From contig NZ_JXQQ01000028.1 of NCBI RefSeq assembly GCF_000834655.1, positions 62,001 through 126,000 on the forward strand: a stretch of 64,000 nucleotides of DNA. Reading direction: 5' to 3'. Below, piece by piece: positions 34,904 through 43,777 of the stretch (within the stretch, counting starts at the first letter, position 1; every line of letters starts with the position of its first letter). Source of the stretch: Variovorax paradoxus. Its GTDB lineage: Bacteria > Pseudomonadota > Gammaproteobacteria > Burkholderiales > Burkholderiaceae_C. Position numbers and translations under genes: made by a program. Under the pieces are notes generated by a model. It had not been told where the DNA came from. It saw only the letters and a list, made by a program, of their open reading frames with translations, and made no database searches.

Positions 34904-36535
34904 TCAGCGCGCTCGCGTGAACGTGCCGTGCGTGATGTCCTCGGCGTAGTAGTCCATCGTCAGGCTGGCGGAGACACCTGACGCATCGGGCGTGAAGTCG
35001 ATCCTGGCGATGGATCCCTGCGGCGCGTTCTCGCCCGACAGGTCGTAGACGTAGGTGTTGCCGCTCCAGTGGCGCAGCGTGAAGGCCCGCGCGCCCGTCG
35101 GCCCCATCTTCAGCACCAGGCCGCTGCCGCTGGCTTCGACCACCGCGTTGCCGTAGTAGCTGTTGGCATACGTGCCGGTGTAGGCGTTGCTGCCCAGCGG
35201 GGCGACCGGCTGCGACGGCGGTTGCTGTCCGGCCAGCGAGCCCTCGGGGGTGTAGAACGGTTCGAACGCTTTCGCGAGGATCCCGACCCAGTCCGTGGAG
35301 GTCTTGCCCGATTCGACGAGCTCCTCGAACGTCAGGTTCACGGCTTCGGCGGCGCCCATCGGTGCCGCGTTGGTCAGCGTGACGATCGCGACGCCCGCTG
35401 CGGGAATCGCCGTGAAAGCGGTGCCCGCGCCGAGCATGAAGGCGCCCGAATGCGAAAGCTTCAGGCGCCCCGCCGTCGAGGTGCCGACGTTGAAGCCGTA
35501 GCCGTAGTGGTTCGCACGTCCGGGCGGGGGACCGGACGTGCCTCCGTTCGCGATCTGTTCGGAAATCGCGGGCCGCAGGGCCTCGGGCGTGTAGATGGTT
35601 TGCCCCTTGTAGCTGCCGTTCTGCAGAAGCAGGGTCATCCAGCGCGCAACATCGTTGACGCTCGAGCTCACACCGCCCGCGGGCGATTGCTCATCGGGCT
35701 GGCGCTGGTACAGGGCCTGGTAGCTGCCGTCCTGCATCGCGTGCGGCGTCGCGCGGTTGGTGCGCTGGATGAAATCGACGAAGCGGGAGCTCGTGGCGTT
35801 CATGCCCAGCGGCGCATAGAGCACGCGCCGGGACAGCTCGGCCCACTCCGTGCCGGACACGGTGGCCGCAGCTTCCGCGCCCGCCGTGAGGCCGAAGTTG
35901 GCATAGGCGTAGCTGGTTCGAAACGGACGCAGCGGCACGTAGCGCATGCGCTGCAGGATCTGCTGGCGGTCGTAGCCCAGGTCCTCGAGCTTGTCGCCGG
36001 CGGCGCCCGGCAAACCGGAGCGGTGCGCAAACAAGTCGCCGATCGTGACCTGGTAGGTGACCGCCGGGTCCGACAGGTTGAAGCCGGGCAGCCGGCTCAC
36101 CGCAGGCGTGTCCCACGACAAGCCTTGGGTTCCGATGAGCCCGGCCACCACGGTCGCGGCGATCGGCTTGGACATCGACGCGAGCTGGAACACGGTGTCG
36201 GCATCGATGCGTTCCGGCGAGCCGAGCCGGCGCACGCCGAAGCCCTTGGCGTAGACGACCTGGCCGTCCTTCACCACGGCCACCGCCATGCCCGGGACCT
36301 TCGTGCGGCGCAAGACTTCTTCGGCCACGCCGTCGAGCTTGGCCACGGCGGCGTTGATCTGCGCCGAGGCGACGGGGGTCGTGTTGAACGGCGCAGGCGT
36401 GCTGGACGAAGCGGGCGGCAGGAACACCCCACCTCCGCCGCCGCCACCACCGCCACCGCAGCCGGCCAACGCGGCACCCGCCGTCAGGAACAGCGCGTGC
36501 ATGGAGCGGCGCATGAAGATAGGTTTGACAGTCAT
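34904..36535 (-). CDS. Beta-lactamase-like serine hydrolase lipoprotein (class C/esterase type)
   Basis: 543 residues from ATG 36535 (ATG 36514 is possible). The signal peptide ends in lipobox LAGC, followed by a run of ten glycines encoded by a GGN triplet tract. The catalytic domain has S-M-S-K (S120, K123), Y-A-N (210-212) and HSG near 375 in place of KTG, the class C beta-lactamase/DD-peptidase/esterase pattern. A C-terminal beta domain (YTGTYANSYYGNAVV) resembles the lipocalin-like domain often attached to such hydrolases. The substrate cannot be deduced. It is convergent with tssA and separated from the upstream carbonic anhydrase gene by a terminator. Confidence 0.88.
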   Translation of the reverse strand: MTVKPIFMRRSMHALFLTAGAALAGCGGGGGGGGGGVFLPPASSSTPAPFNTTPVASAQINAAVAKLDGVAEEVLRRTKVPGMAVAVVKDGQVVYAKGFGVRRLGSPERIDADTVFQLASMSKPIAATVVAGLIGTQGLSWDTPAVSRLPGFNLSDPAVTYQVTIGDLFAHRSGLPGAAGDKLEDLGYDRQQILQRMRYVPLRPFRTSYAYANFGLTAGAEAAATVSGTEWAELSRRVLYAPLGMNATSSRFVDFIQRTNRATPHAMQDGSYQALYQRQPDEQSPAGGVSSSVNDVARWMTLLLQNGSYKGQTIYTPEALRPAISEQIANGGTSGPPPGRANHYGYGFNVGTSTAGRLKLSHSGAFMLGAGTAFTAIPAAGVAIVTLTNAAPMGAAEAVNLTFEELVESGKTSTDWVGILAKAFEPFYTPEGSLAGQQPPSQPVAPLGSNAYTGTYANSYYGNAVVEASGSGLVLKMGPTGARAFTLRHWSGNTYVYDLSGENAPQGSIARIDFTPDASGVSASLTMDYYAEDITHGTFTRAR

Positions 36536-36554
36536 CGGATTACAAAAGGTTGAA

Positions 36555-36576
36555 GGCCGCCCGAACGCGGGCGGCC
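36555..36576 (-). terminator. Rho-independent-type terminator after the carbonic anhydrase gene
   Basis: Perfect 9-bp inverted repeat GGCCGCCCG/CGGGCGGCC with a 4-base loop, followed on the minus strand by TTCAACCTTTTG. It lies about 95 bases after the carbonic anhydrase stop and 20 bases before the start of the serine hydrolase. The two genes are therefore probably separate transcription units. Confidence 0.65.
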
Positions 36577-36672
36577 GATGGGTGGGAGGTGCTTTGGAAC
36601 GACCTGGCTGCGGATGCAGCCGGCGCGCGCAAGCGGGGATGCCGGCACACGCTGGTCGTTCCGCACATCGTG

Positions 36673-37404
36673 CTAGACCAGCGTGACCTTGCCCGACGCG
36701 ATGTCGTACATGGCGCCGACGATCTTGATCTTGCCTTCGGCCTCCAGCCCCGACAGCACCGCGCTGCGCCCGCGGATGAGCGGCAGCGCCTGCTGCACAT
36801 GGGTCTTGGTCACGGCATCGACGAAGGCGGCGTTCTTCGAAGTGCGCGCGCCTTCGTAGACGGTGGCGTCGATGGCCGACTTGAAGCGCGCCAGCAGCAG
36901 CGTGAGGTTGCCGAGCACGACGTTGTCGATGGCGCCCTTGGTGGCGCCGCACGCGGTGTGGCCCACGACCATCACCACCTTGGCTCCCGCCGCGGCGCAA
37001 GCGAATTCCATCGAACCCAGGATGTCGTCGTTCACCGCGTTGCCGGCAACGCGCGCGTTGAAGGTGTCGCCGATGCCCAGGTCGCAGACGACCTCGATCG
37101 GCGCCCGCGAGTCGATGCACGACAGCACGATGGCAGCCGGGAACTGGCCGGTGGCGCTCGAGCGCATCTCGGCCAGGAAGTTGCGCTCCTTGTGCACGCC
37201 CGACAGGAAGCGCGCGTTGCCGTCGAGCATGCTCTTGATCACCTGGTCCGGCGTCATGGCGTTGCGCTGTGCCTCGCTCAGCGATGCAGCCTCGGTGCGC
37301 GACGACGCGGTCGCCATCCCCACGCCCAGCAATGCTGCCGCGACGGAGGTTCCCAAGAAATGACGTCGGTGCGACTCGCAGCAGACTGGACGCAGGCTCT
37401 TCAT
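36673..37404 (-). CDS. Exported beta-class carbonic anhydrase
   Basis: 243 residues from ATG 37404; the in-frame TTG twelve bases upstream was not used. The leader SHRRHFLGTSVAAALLGVGM looks like a Tat signal. Zinc and active-site residues of beta-carbonic anhydrases are all present: C96-x-D98-x-R100 (SCIDSR), H149 and C152 (GHTACGA). The enzyme would interconvert CO2 and bicarbonate in the periplasm. Its promoter region carries the same 47-base repeat block as the T6SS operon, so it may respond to the same signal. Confidence 0.93.
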   Translation of the reverse strand: MKSLRPVCCESHRRHFLGTSVAAALLGVGMATASSRTEAASLSEAQRNAMTPDQVIKSMLDGNARFLSGVHKERNFLAEMRSSATGQFPAAIVLSCIDSRAPIEVVCDLGIGDTFNARVAGNAVNDDILGSMEFACAAAGAKVVMVVGHTACGATKGAIDNVVLGNLTLLLARFKSAIDATVYEGARTSKNAAFVDAVTKTHVQQALPLIRGRSAVLSGLEAEGKIKIVGAMYDIASGKVTLV

Positions 37405-37450
37405 GAATGTTCTCAAGGGTTGTGACTCAACGAGTCTCTATGGGAACGCC

Positions 37451-37497
37451 ATTTCGGCGTTAGCTTGTTCGTCTCACGTTTTGGTCGATGCGTCTCA
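37451..37497 (-). promoter_or_regulatory. Carbonic anhydrase upstream block with 21-bp direct repeats
   Basis: On the minus strand TGAGACGCATCGAC (37497-37484) and TGAGACGAACAAGC (37476-37463) are 21 bases apart, followed by TAACGCCGAAAT. The order, spacing and flanking TAACGCsGAAAT are the same as upstream of tssB. The block ends 46 bases before the ATG, so it overlaps or adjoins the promoter. Confidence 0.6.
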
Positions 37498-37557
37498 CAG
37501 CGACCGGGGGGTAGCCGGCGCCACCGGCCGCATGTGCCGGGGCAGCCTGCAGCCATC

Positions 37558-38769
37558 TCAGGACGGGAAATCGACGATCCAGAGATCCATCGGCATCACG
37601 TTCACGAATGCGCCGGGCGTCGGCACGGGCTCGACGGCGATGGGCTTGCCATCGGCGATCGCCTTGTCGAACGCCGCGGTGGACACGCCGCGCTGCAATG
37701 CCGTGAAGCCCTTCATCAGGTACGGAAGTCCGTTGGATGCCAGCGGCGACGGGCCGTCGTGCACATGGAAGTGCAGGTGCGGCTCCGACGAGTTGCCCGA
37801 GTTGCCGACCAGCCCCAGCACCTGGCCCGCGGTCACGGTCTGCCCCACAGAGACGGCCACCGATCCCGGACGCATGTGGGCGAAGAGCGCGTAGCGGCCA
37901 TCGCCCAGGTCCAGCACGACGTGATTGCCGTCGGCATGCTCGGGAGGCAGGTTCTCGGGCAGCGCACCCGGTGTCTGGTCTTCCAGTCCGTCGAGCGCCG
38001 CGACGACCTTGCCGCTCGCCACCGCGTGGATCGGCTTGCGATAGACGTTGTAGCTGTCGACATTCTTCGGATCGCCGACATAGATGCGCCCCGCGCTGTC
38101 CAGCTGCTCCCAGTCGACGGCGAAACGCTGCGAGGTAAAGAGCTGCCCATCGAGCGGCAGGGTCGCCCGCACGTGGCGCGTGGAATCGCAGCAGGCGTCG
38201 CCGGCGATGTAGAGCGAACCGCGCAGCGGCGGCTCCAGAACGAGCGCGGTCGGCGCGGCGGGCACCGTGCGCGCGACGATCCCGACGAAGGGATTCCCGC
38301 GCTCGAAAGCGATGGACAGACGATGCACCAGGGTCTTGGGAACCGCGGCGGCGTCCTTAAAGCTCAGGTGCATGTAGACGAGCCCGCCCTGCGCCGGACC
38401 GAGGCTGCCCGGCGCCGTGCGCTTGTCGTTCACCGCCAGGCGCTGCGCGAGGTCCGCCGGCGTCAGCGAGCCGACGGTGGCGCCCGTGCCCGCGTCGATC
38501 GCATCGATGCCCTTGATCGCTGCGGGATCGCCGGAGAAGTTGTCCAGCTTCAGCTCGTAGACCAGGTGATAGAGGCCGTCGGAGCCTTTCACCGGCACGG
38601 GCGTGTTCTTGACATGCATCACCACCGGCGTGACGGTGAAGGGCACGACGCCATTGGACTGGGCATTGGCGGTGCTGCCCAGCGACATGGGTGAGCTTCC
38701 GCCGCCGCAGGCGGCGAGAGCGCACAAGGCCACCACGGCCGCCAGGCCATTCATCCGTGTTTTCTTCAT
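37558..38769 (-). CDS. M23-family metallopeptidase lipoprotein
   Basis: 403 residues. The signal peptide ends in lipobox LAAC (C21) then GGG. The C-terminal third is a LytM/M23 domain with H283-x3-D287 (GNHVVLD), H298 and H331-L-H333 (PHLHFHV), the zinc-ligand set of peptidoglycan endopeptidases. The N-terminal 230 residues are a beta-rich region I do not recognise. ATG 38769 overlaps the stop of the 706-residue lipoprotein gene, so the two are made together. A likely substrate is cell-wall peptide cross-links, its own or a competitor's. Confidence 0.88.
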   Translation of the reverse strand: MKKTRMNGLAAVVALCALAACGGGSSPMSLGSTANAQSNGVVPFTVTPVVMHVKNTPVPVKGSDGLYHLVYELKLDNFSGDPAAIKGIDAIDAGTGATVGSLTPADLAQRLAVNDKRTAPGSLGPAQGGLVYMHLSFKDAAAVPKTLVHRLSIAFERGNPFVGIVARTVPAAPTALVLEPPLRGSLYIAGDACCDSTRHVRATLPLDGQLFTSQRFAVDWEQLDSAGRIYVGDPKNVDSYNVYRKPIHAVASGKVVAALDGLEDQTPGALPENLPPEHADGNHVVLDLGDGRYALFAHMRPGSVAVSVGQTVTAGQVLGLVGNSGNSSEPHLHFHVHDGPSPLASNGLPYLMKGFTALQRGVSTAAFDKAIADGKPIAVEPVPTPGAFVNVMPMDLWIVDFPS

Positions 38770-40886
38770 TTCAGGAAATCGACCGGCATGGGGAAGCTCA
38801 TGAAGTTCTTGGTCACCTGCGGGTCCTTGTCATCCCTGCTCTGGTTCGGATTGGCCCCGTCGCACCATGTCTTCGACATTGGATGCACCGTGCCGTCGCT
38901 GCGGGTAACGCTGCAGACCAAGCCGGCCTTGATCGCATCCCTGTTGCTCGGGCAATCTCCCGGAGCGCCCACGGCGCAGGCCGAGAACCTGTCGATGACC
39001 TGGAAGGTGTACAGGTTGTCCTTCGTGTCGGTGAAGCGCACCTTCACGGGATAGCTCGGAACGCTGCCCACCCGGAAGCCCGCGATCCGGCTGTTGGTCG
39101 GCATGGTGACGTCCTGCTTGTCGGCAGCGCAACCCGGATCTTTCGCATCCTGGCCCAACGCACATACGCCGTACTTCTTGATCAACGGCGTGCCTTCGCC
39201 CAACGTGCTCGGTACACCGATCGCCAGCGCAAAGCCATCCAGATAACTGAACTGCTTGGAGTTCTCCAGTCCGTGGGGTCCGCCCACCACGAACACCAGG
39301 CCGTCGCCCAACTCGCTCATGAAGCCGACGGCATCGTCGACCGAGAAGCCGTAGGCATTCATCTGCAGGCTCTCGTGGATCAACGAGACATACGGATTGA
39401 AGTTCAGCTTGGGATTGCCCTGGACCGCGGCCTGCTTGTAGTTGTATTGCAGGTCGTGGATGTACATCGGCTGGATCGTTGCGTGCGTCCATCCGGGGAT
39501 GCTCGTGTCGGCGAGCTTGTTGTCACCCGCGCCGCAGCCCTCGTTGAACGGAACCCAGCCGTAGATGTGCTTGAGCGCCTCCATGTACGTGAAGACCGGC
39601 TTCTCGGGCGTCGACGTCTTGCAGGTGTTGCCGGTGTGCAGCGCCAGGTAGTTCTGGTGGTTCTGCGCGAAGAACTGCTTGACCGCGTCCATCTTCGTTG
39701 CCAGGTCGGCCGGGCAGCTGATCGTTTCCGTCACGTAGGCGCTGAGGTCTTCGGCGCCCCAATTGACGCACGAGCCCCACAGGTTCTGCATGCGCTGGAC
39801 CGCATCGCCGTAGTGCAAGTTCTTCTTCTCGTCCTCGGTGCATTGGCCGGCAATGCACTTCTGCACGGTCAGCACCGGCACGCCGCCGCTCGCGGGCTTG
39901 ACCGGCACGTTGTCGATGGCAGGCACGACGCCTTCGCGCTGCGCGAAGATGTTGTAGCCCCCTGGCAGCTTCAGGGAATTCAGGTTGTAGACCGGCCATC
40001 CCTTGCCTGCGTCGGAGCCCATGAACGCGCCCAGCGCACCGGCAAACGTGGGCAGCGATTGCACCGAACCGCTGTAGCCGATGTAGGGGTTGTTCTTGGG
40101 GCCGATGCCGATCGGCAGATAGACGTGGTCGACGTACGAGATGTTGTAGCCCACGTTGTCGGGCTTGAGCAGCGGCTTCTGGCCGACCGGAATGACGGCG
40201 TCGCCGAATGTGTATTCCGACAACTGGGCGTAGATGTTCTCGGGGAATTGAACCTTGCTCGAATAGACGCTCAACGCGCAGTTCGTGTGGTCGCCCGTGC
40301 AGGTGACGGCCGCCGGCGTGTCCAGCTTCTTGTCTTCCTCCTGGCGCAATCTCTCGTTGCTGTCCGCCAGCACGACCCGGCCGCCGTTCCACCAGGTGAT
40401 GTAGTTCTCGGTCGACAGCTCGCTGTACAACGGAAGGGTTACCGTCACGGACGAATTGGCCGGGATGCCGGTTCCTTCGTTGACGTACAGCTTGTAGACG
40501 CTGGTGGTCGGATAGAGCTTGTCATCGACACGGAAGCAGCCGCGAATCCACTCGTTCTTGGCGTTCTCGCTCGTCGAGAGGACCGGATAGATGACCCGGT
40601 CGGAGTTGTTGTAGACCGTGATCGTCTTGGGCTTGACGGTCATGTCGTTGCCATCGAAGTCCTTGCACGTGACGTTGCCCAATGCGCCGCCACCGTTGCC
40701 GCCGCTGCCGCCCGAGTCCGCCGGAGGCACGACAGGCAGGAAAGCCGTCGGGTAGCCGGGGCCGCCGCCGTCGCCACCGCCGCAAGCGGACAGAATCACC
40801 GCGGCCGCGACCGCGAGCGTGCCGGCGCGGAGCAAAGAGAACGCGAAGCCGTCCTTTCTTGCCGTGTTGTTTGTTGAAAAGTTCAT
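38766..40886 (-). CDS. Large exported lipoprotein, possibly glucanase/thaumatin-like
   Basis: 706 residues from ATG 40886, with GGAG upstream. The signal peptide ends in LSAC (C35) followed by GGGDGGG. Residues about 90-220 form a beta domain (ITVYNNSDRVIYPVL, WWNGGRVVLAD). A later segment, IHESLQMNAYGFSVDDAVG, resembles the NAYxFxxDDxxG motif of GH64-type beta-1,3-glucanases and thaumatin-like folds; this is a weak resemblance. The cysteine-rich body fits an extracytoplasmic protein. It is translationally coupled to an M23 peptidase. A near-perfect palindrome lies about 80-105 bases upstream. Function unassigned. Confidence 0.75.
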   Translation of the reverse strand: MNFSTNNTARKDGFAFSLLRAGTLAVAAAVILSACGGGDGGGPGYPTAFLPVVPPADSGGSGGNGGGALGNVTCKDFDGNDMTVKPKTITVYNNSDRVIYPVLSTSENAKNEWIRGCFRVDDKLYPTTSVYKLYVNEGTGIPANSSVTVTLPLYSELSTENYITWWNGGRVVLADSNERLRQEEDKKLDTPAAVTCTGDHTNCALSVYSSKVQFPENIYAQLSEYTFGDAVIPVGQKPLLKPDNVGYNISYVDHVYLPIGIGPKNNPYIGYSGSVQSLPTFAGALGAFMGSDAGKGWPVYNLNSLKLPGGYNIFAQREGVVPAIDNVPVKPASGGVPVLTVQKCIAGQCTEDEKKNLHYGDAVQRMQNLWGSCVNWGAEDLSAYVTETISCPADLATKMDAVKQFFAQNHQNYLALHTGNTCKTSTPEKPVFTYMEALKHIYGWVPFNEGCGAGDNKLADTSIPGWTHATIQPMYIHDLQYNYKQAAVQGNPKLNFNPYVSLIHESLQMNAYGFSVDDAVGFMSELGDGLVFVVGGPHGLENSKQFSYLDGFALAIGVPSTLGEGTPLIKKYGVCALGQDAKDPGCAADKQDVTMPTNSRIAGFRVGSVPSYPVKVRFTDTKDNLYTFQVIDRFSACAVGAPGDCPSNRDAIKAGLVCSVTRSDGTVHPMSKTWCDGANPNQSRDDKDPQVTKNFMSFPMPVDFLK

Positions 40887-40964
40887 CCAGTTTCTCCAGG
40901 AACCAAGCAATCGATAGGTTGAATTTCGATTTTGCGAGGGCAGGCCTGCCGTTGAGGCCAAATG

Positions 40965-40992
40965 TTTCAAATGCAATAGATTGCGATTGAAA
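40965..40992 (-). promoter_or_regulatory. 28-bp near-perfect palindrome upstream of the lipoprotein/M23 operon
   Basis: Half-sites TTTCAAATGCAAT (40965-40977) and ATTGCGATTGAAA (40980-40992) are inverted repeats with two mismatches around a 2-base centre. It lies between the AraC gene's stop (41001) and the lipoprotein start (40886). Its position and symmetry fit a dimeric repressor or activator site; the AT-rich stretch 40887-40990 would hold the promoter. Confidence 0.5.
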
Positions 40993-41000
40993 TAAGGGGG

Positions 41001-42071
41001 CTACTTCCCCAGGCCCGCGGCGGCGCGGACATCGCGCGGCGCGAGATTGAATCGCTGGCGAAACAGCTTGCTGAAGACCGCCGGGTCTGAGAACCCGCAT
41101 GCATGGCCGATCGCGCCGATGCTCTGGCGCTTGCTGTCCGACTGCGCCAGGTAGTTCAGGCTCTTCTGCAACCGCTTCTCGCGCAACGTGCCGTGCACGC
41201 TGGTTTCCTGCGCGGCGAACAAGCGATAGAGCTGGGCGCGCGACATGCTGGTGCCGCGCGCGATGTCCGCCACGCTCAGGTCATTGCGGTGCAGGTTGTG
41301 CTCGATGTAGCGATGCACCGCCTGGAGCCGTTCCGTGTCGGGGCTCGCCTCGACGGTTGCCGGCGGCGCGAACACCACCTTGAGCAACGCCTCGGCCACC
41401 TGGACGATGCCGCCGACGACCTCGCCGAGATCCGCGGCGGTCAACGTGGTGGCATGGGTTGCGAAGGTGTTGAGCTGTGCCGCAAGGAACGGCGCGAGCC
41501 CGAGGTGTTCGAGACGCCGCGCGGCGCCCGCTTCGGGGGGTGCCGCGTGCTCGACGCCCTGCTTGCGCCGCGGAAGCGACAGCCGGACGTAGCCGAAGCG
41601 GGCATGGTCCCAGTGACCGCGGGGCGGCTGCATGTCGTCCCAAAGCAGGACGCTGCCGGCGCCGAAACGGGTGTGGCCCGCGCTCGGGTGTTCGAGGACG
41701 AGGTCGCCCTTCTCGATCACCCAGATGCTGACGCCGGCATCGCTTGCGACGCCGTTCGCCGCGGGCACGGCGCGCATGTCGGATGGCGGCACTTCGCAGT
41801 GTCCCACCCAGCCGCGGCGGCCCTCGCAGAAAAAGCCTTTGGCGCGAAAAGGATGCGCCGCAACGATCTCCAGGTTCATCGGCGCCGGAAGCCGGGTCGA
41901 GCGTTCGCTGTGCCTTGCGATCGGTTCCGCACGCGCCCCTGTCGGTGCGAGGTGCCACGCGGTTGTCGCAGGCGCGCGCGAGCGGTCGCTCACCCCTTCG
42001 CCGAACAGGCACGAGGCGTAGCGCGCTGCCGCGACGGCCGGCGCGCCCTGCATGCCGGCCAGCCCGGTCAT
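41001..42071 (-). CDS. AraC-family transcriptional regulator
   Basis: 356 residues from ATG 42071, seven bases after a strong GGAGGT. The N-terminal sensor has cupin-like strands (GHCEVPPSDMR, VSIWVIEKGDLVLEH, FGAGSVLLWDD). The C-terminal AraC domain carries both helix-turn-helices (DLSVADIARGTSMSRAQLYR and SIGAIGHACGFSDPAVFSKLF). It is a paralogue of the regulator cut by the left edge, so the pair brackets the T6SS and envelope-enzyme region. It lies directly upstream of the lipoprotein/M23 operon on the same strand. Confidence 0.93.
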   Translation of the reverse strand: MTGLAGMQGAPAVAAARYASCLFGEGVSDRSRAPATTAWHLAPTGARAEPIARHSERSTRLPAPMNLEIVAAHPFRAKGFFCEGRRGWVGHCEVPPSDMRAVPAANGVASDAGVSIWVIEKGDLVLEHPSAGHTRFGAGSVLLWDDMQPPRGHWDHARFGYVRLSLPRRKQGVEHAAPPEAGAARRLEHLGLAPFLAAQLNTFATHATTLTAADLGEVVGGIVQVAEALLKVVFAPPATVEASPDTERLQAVHRYIEHNLHRNDLSVADIARGTSMSRAQLYRLFAAQETSVHGTLREKRLQKSLNYLAQSDSKRQSIGAIGHACGFSDPAVFSKLFRQRFNLAPRDVRAAAGLGK

Positions 42072-42411
42072 GCGCAGACCTCCACGCCGCAGCAGACGGC
42101 GCGCCGCACCGATCGATGCAGCATCCGACTCATGGCCCGGCTGTCGTTTCCGCCATCTCTCCCGCATCCCGTCAAGACGAGACGAGCCATCGCGCGGGCG
42201 ACGGTGAGTCGGCGACGCGCAACGGTCATGGCGCGGACGACAAGGTGCCGCGCAAGAGAGGAAAAAGCATGGATTCGGTTGCCTGAAATCGGTTTCCGCG
42301 GACGATAGAAGCGCCCTCGAAGACCGACAAGCACCGAACACGACAGCGCCACTATCCATACGCGCCACGGCCACGCGGCTCGCTGGCGAGCGCGTGGCGG
42401 GCCGGCTCGCC
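42072..42411. other. Intergenic region between two AraC-type genes
   Basis: 340 bases separate the start of one AraC gene from the stop of the next. Apart from the hairpin at its right end (42370-42398), I see no gene, repeat or clear promoter. The TGAGACG repeat block found upstream of tssB is not present here. Confidence 0.5.
42370..42398 (-). terminator. Strong hairpin downstream of the second AraC gene
   Basis: Arms GCCACGCGGCTCGC and GCGAGCGCGTGGC pair with a single bulged base around a 2-base loop, 14-42 bases after the stop of the minus-strand AraC gene. There is no T-run after it, so termination efficiency is uncertain. Confidence 0.45.
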
Positions 42412-43422
42412 TCAGCGCACCTGCCTGAAATCCGCCGGCGTCTTGCCGGTCCAGCGCTTGAACGAACGGAAGAAGGAGTTGGGCTCGGAGAACCCGAGCA
42501 GATAGGCGATCTCGGTCAGCGTGGCGCGCCCCGCGGAAAGGTAGCGCTGCGCCATTTCCAGGCGCACCTCGTCAAGCAAGGTCGAGAAGCGAACGCCCTC
42601 CTCCGCCAGGCGGCGCTGCAGCGTGCGCGCACTGAGAAAGAGCGCGCGCGACACGCTCTCGATGTCGGGCACGTCGCCATGCAGCTGCCGCTCGAGGATC
42701 GCGCGCACCGCCGCGGCGGTGCCGTTGCCCGCGGCCTCGTAGGTCTGCAGGTCGCGTTCGGCCGCATCCTCGAACATCGCCGCCACGCGCTGGTTGGCGC
42801 TGACCAGCGGCAGCTCGAGGTCGGCAGACCGGAACACGATCGTGTCGTACGGCTGGTCGAAAAACGCCGGACAGCCGAAGGCGCCGGCATACAGCGCGTG
42901 ATAGGACGGCCGCTCCTTCAAGGTCACACGCACCGGCATGATCTGGCGCTCGGTGAAGGTGCGCCCGAAGATCAGCAGCGTGCCCATCTGGATGTCCAGC
43001 CGCGAACGGCTGTAGGGCCGCAGGGGTCCGTCGTAGCGGATGCGGGCCTCGCACTCGTCGCCCACCGGATGCAGCTCGATCTGGCAGGCCGAAACCAGCG
43101 CGTTGTAGCGTGCGATGCGGGCCAGGGCCGCACCGAGGTTCGAGCTCAGCATGCCGGCGAACCCGACCACACCGAACAGTTCCGAGCGCATCGGCTGGAG
43201 CCCGATGGCAAGCCCCGCTGCCGGATTGCCGGCTTTCTCGTACATCACGAGGAAGACACGGTCGGCCTGCTCGCTGGTAAGCGGCTTCCTCAGGTCTTCG
43301 GCTTCGAGCCCGGCCAGCGCCGCCACCTCGTCCAGATTGATACCGGCCTTTTGCAGGCCGTCGAGCATGTTGAATGGGAGGCGGGCCAGCGTCATGACAA
43401 TGGAGCGATGGGCCCGCTTCAT
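42412..43422 (-). CDS. AraC-family regulator with arabinose-binding-type N-domain (OruR-like)
   Basis: 336 residues from ATG 43422; ATG 43395 is an alternative. The N-terminal 200 residues match the AraC N-terminal ligand-binding family of OruR/ArgR-like regulators (AGINLDEVAALAGLEAEDL, then FGVVGFAGMLSSNLGAAL). The C-terminal HTH_18 domain contains LSARTLQRRLAEEGVRFSTLLDEVRLEMAQ and EIAYLLGFSEPNSFFRSFKRWTG. It differs in family from the regulators at 1-789 and 41001-42071. The target is unknown; no obvious partner operon is adjacent. Confidence 0.92.
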   Translation of the reverse strand: MKRAHRSIVMTLARLPFNMLDGLQKAGINLDEVAALAGLEAEDLRKPLTSEQADRVFLVMYEKAGNPAAGLAIGLQPMRSELFGVVGFAGMLSSNLGAALARIARYNALVSACQIELHPVGDECEARIRYDGPLRPYSRSRLDIQMGTLLIFGRTFTERQIMPVRVTLKERPSYHALYAGAFGCPAFFDQPYDTIVFRSADLELPLVSANQRVAAMFEDAAERDLQTYEAAGNGTAAAVRAILERQLHGDVPDIESVSRALFLSARTLQRRLAEEGVRFSTLLDEVRLEMAQRYLSAGRATLTEIAYLLGFSEPNSFFRSFKRWTGKTPADFRQVR

Positions 43423-43777
43423 GGGGGCCGAAGTTGTGTGTGGCGTCGAATATAGGGGGCGACGTTCAGGCCCGGCAAGCTTGGCCCCGGCCACCGGGAG
43501 AAACAGCGGCCCCGCGCGCCCGCACCCTACCCGATCTTGATGTCGCGTTCTTGACCCGCTTGGATGACCTCGAACTTCGGGGTGATTGGTCTCATCGCCC
43601 TGCCGCTGGGGGCTGAGCGAGATGCGCCGGCGCCATGCGGCGGGCGCAGCATTGGCTGGCTCAGTGGGCCGGGCCGCTTTGCAGGCGAGCGGCCTGTCGT
43701 CACTGGTAGCTGGGGGGAATAGTTGGGCTGCGCAGCGAAGACCAGCTGCACCCAAACCCGCGTGGGGCATGGAAATC
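43423..43777. other. Intergenic region between AraC-type gene and tRNA-Gly
   Basis: About 355 bases with short open frames only; none has a ribosome-binding site or a recognisable product. I see no insertion sequence or attachment-site duplication next to the tRNA. Confidence 0.4.

Noticed and set aside
42068..42352. 94-codon frame upstream of the AraC gene
   Set aside because: No ribosome-binding site, basic low-complexity translation, and it overlaps the AraC start.
43527..43751. Short open frames between the AraC-type gene and tRNA-Gly
   Set aside because: No homology that I recognise, no ribosome-binding site and no conserved motif; treated as non-coding.
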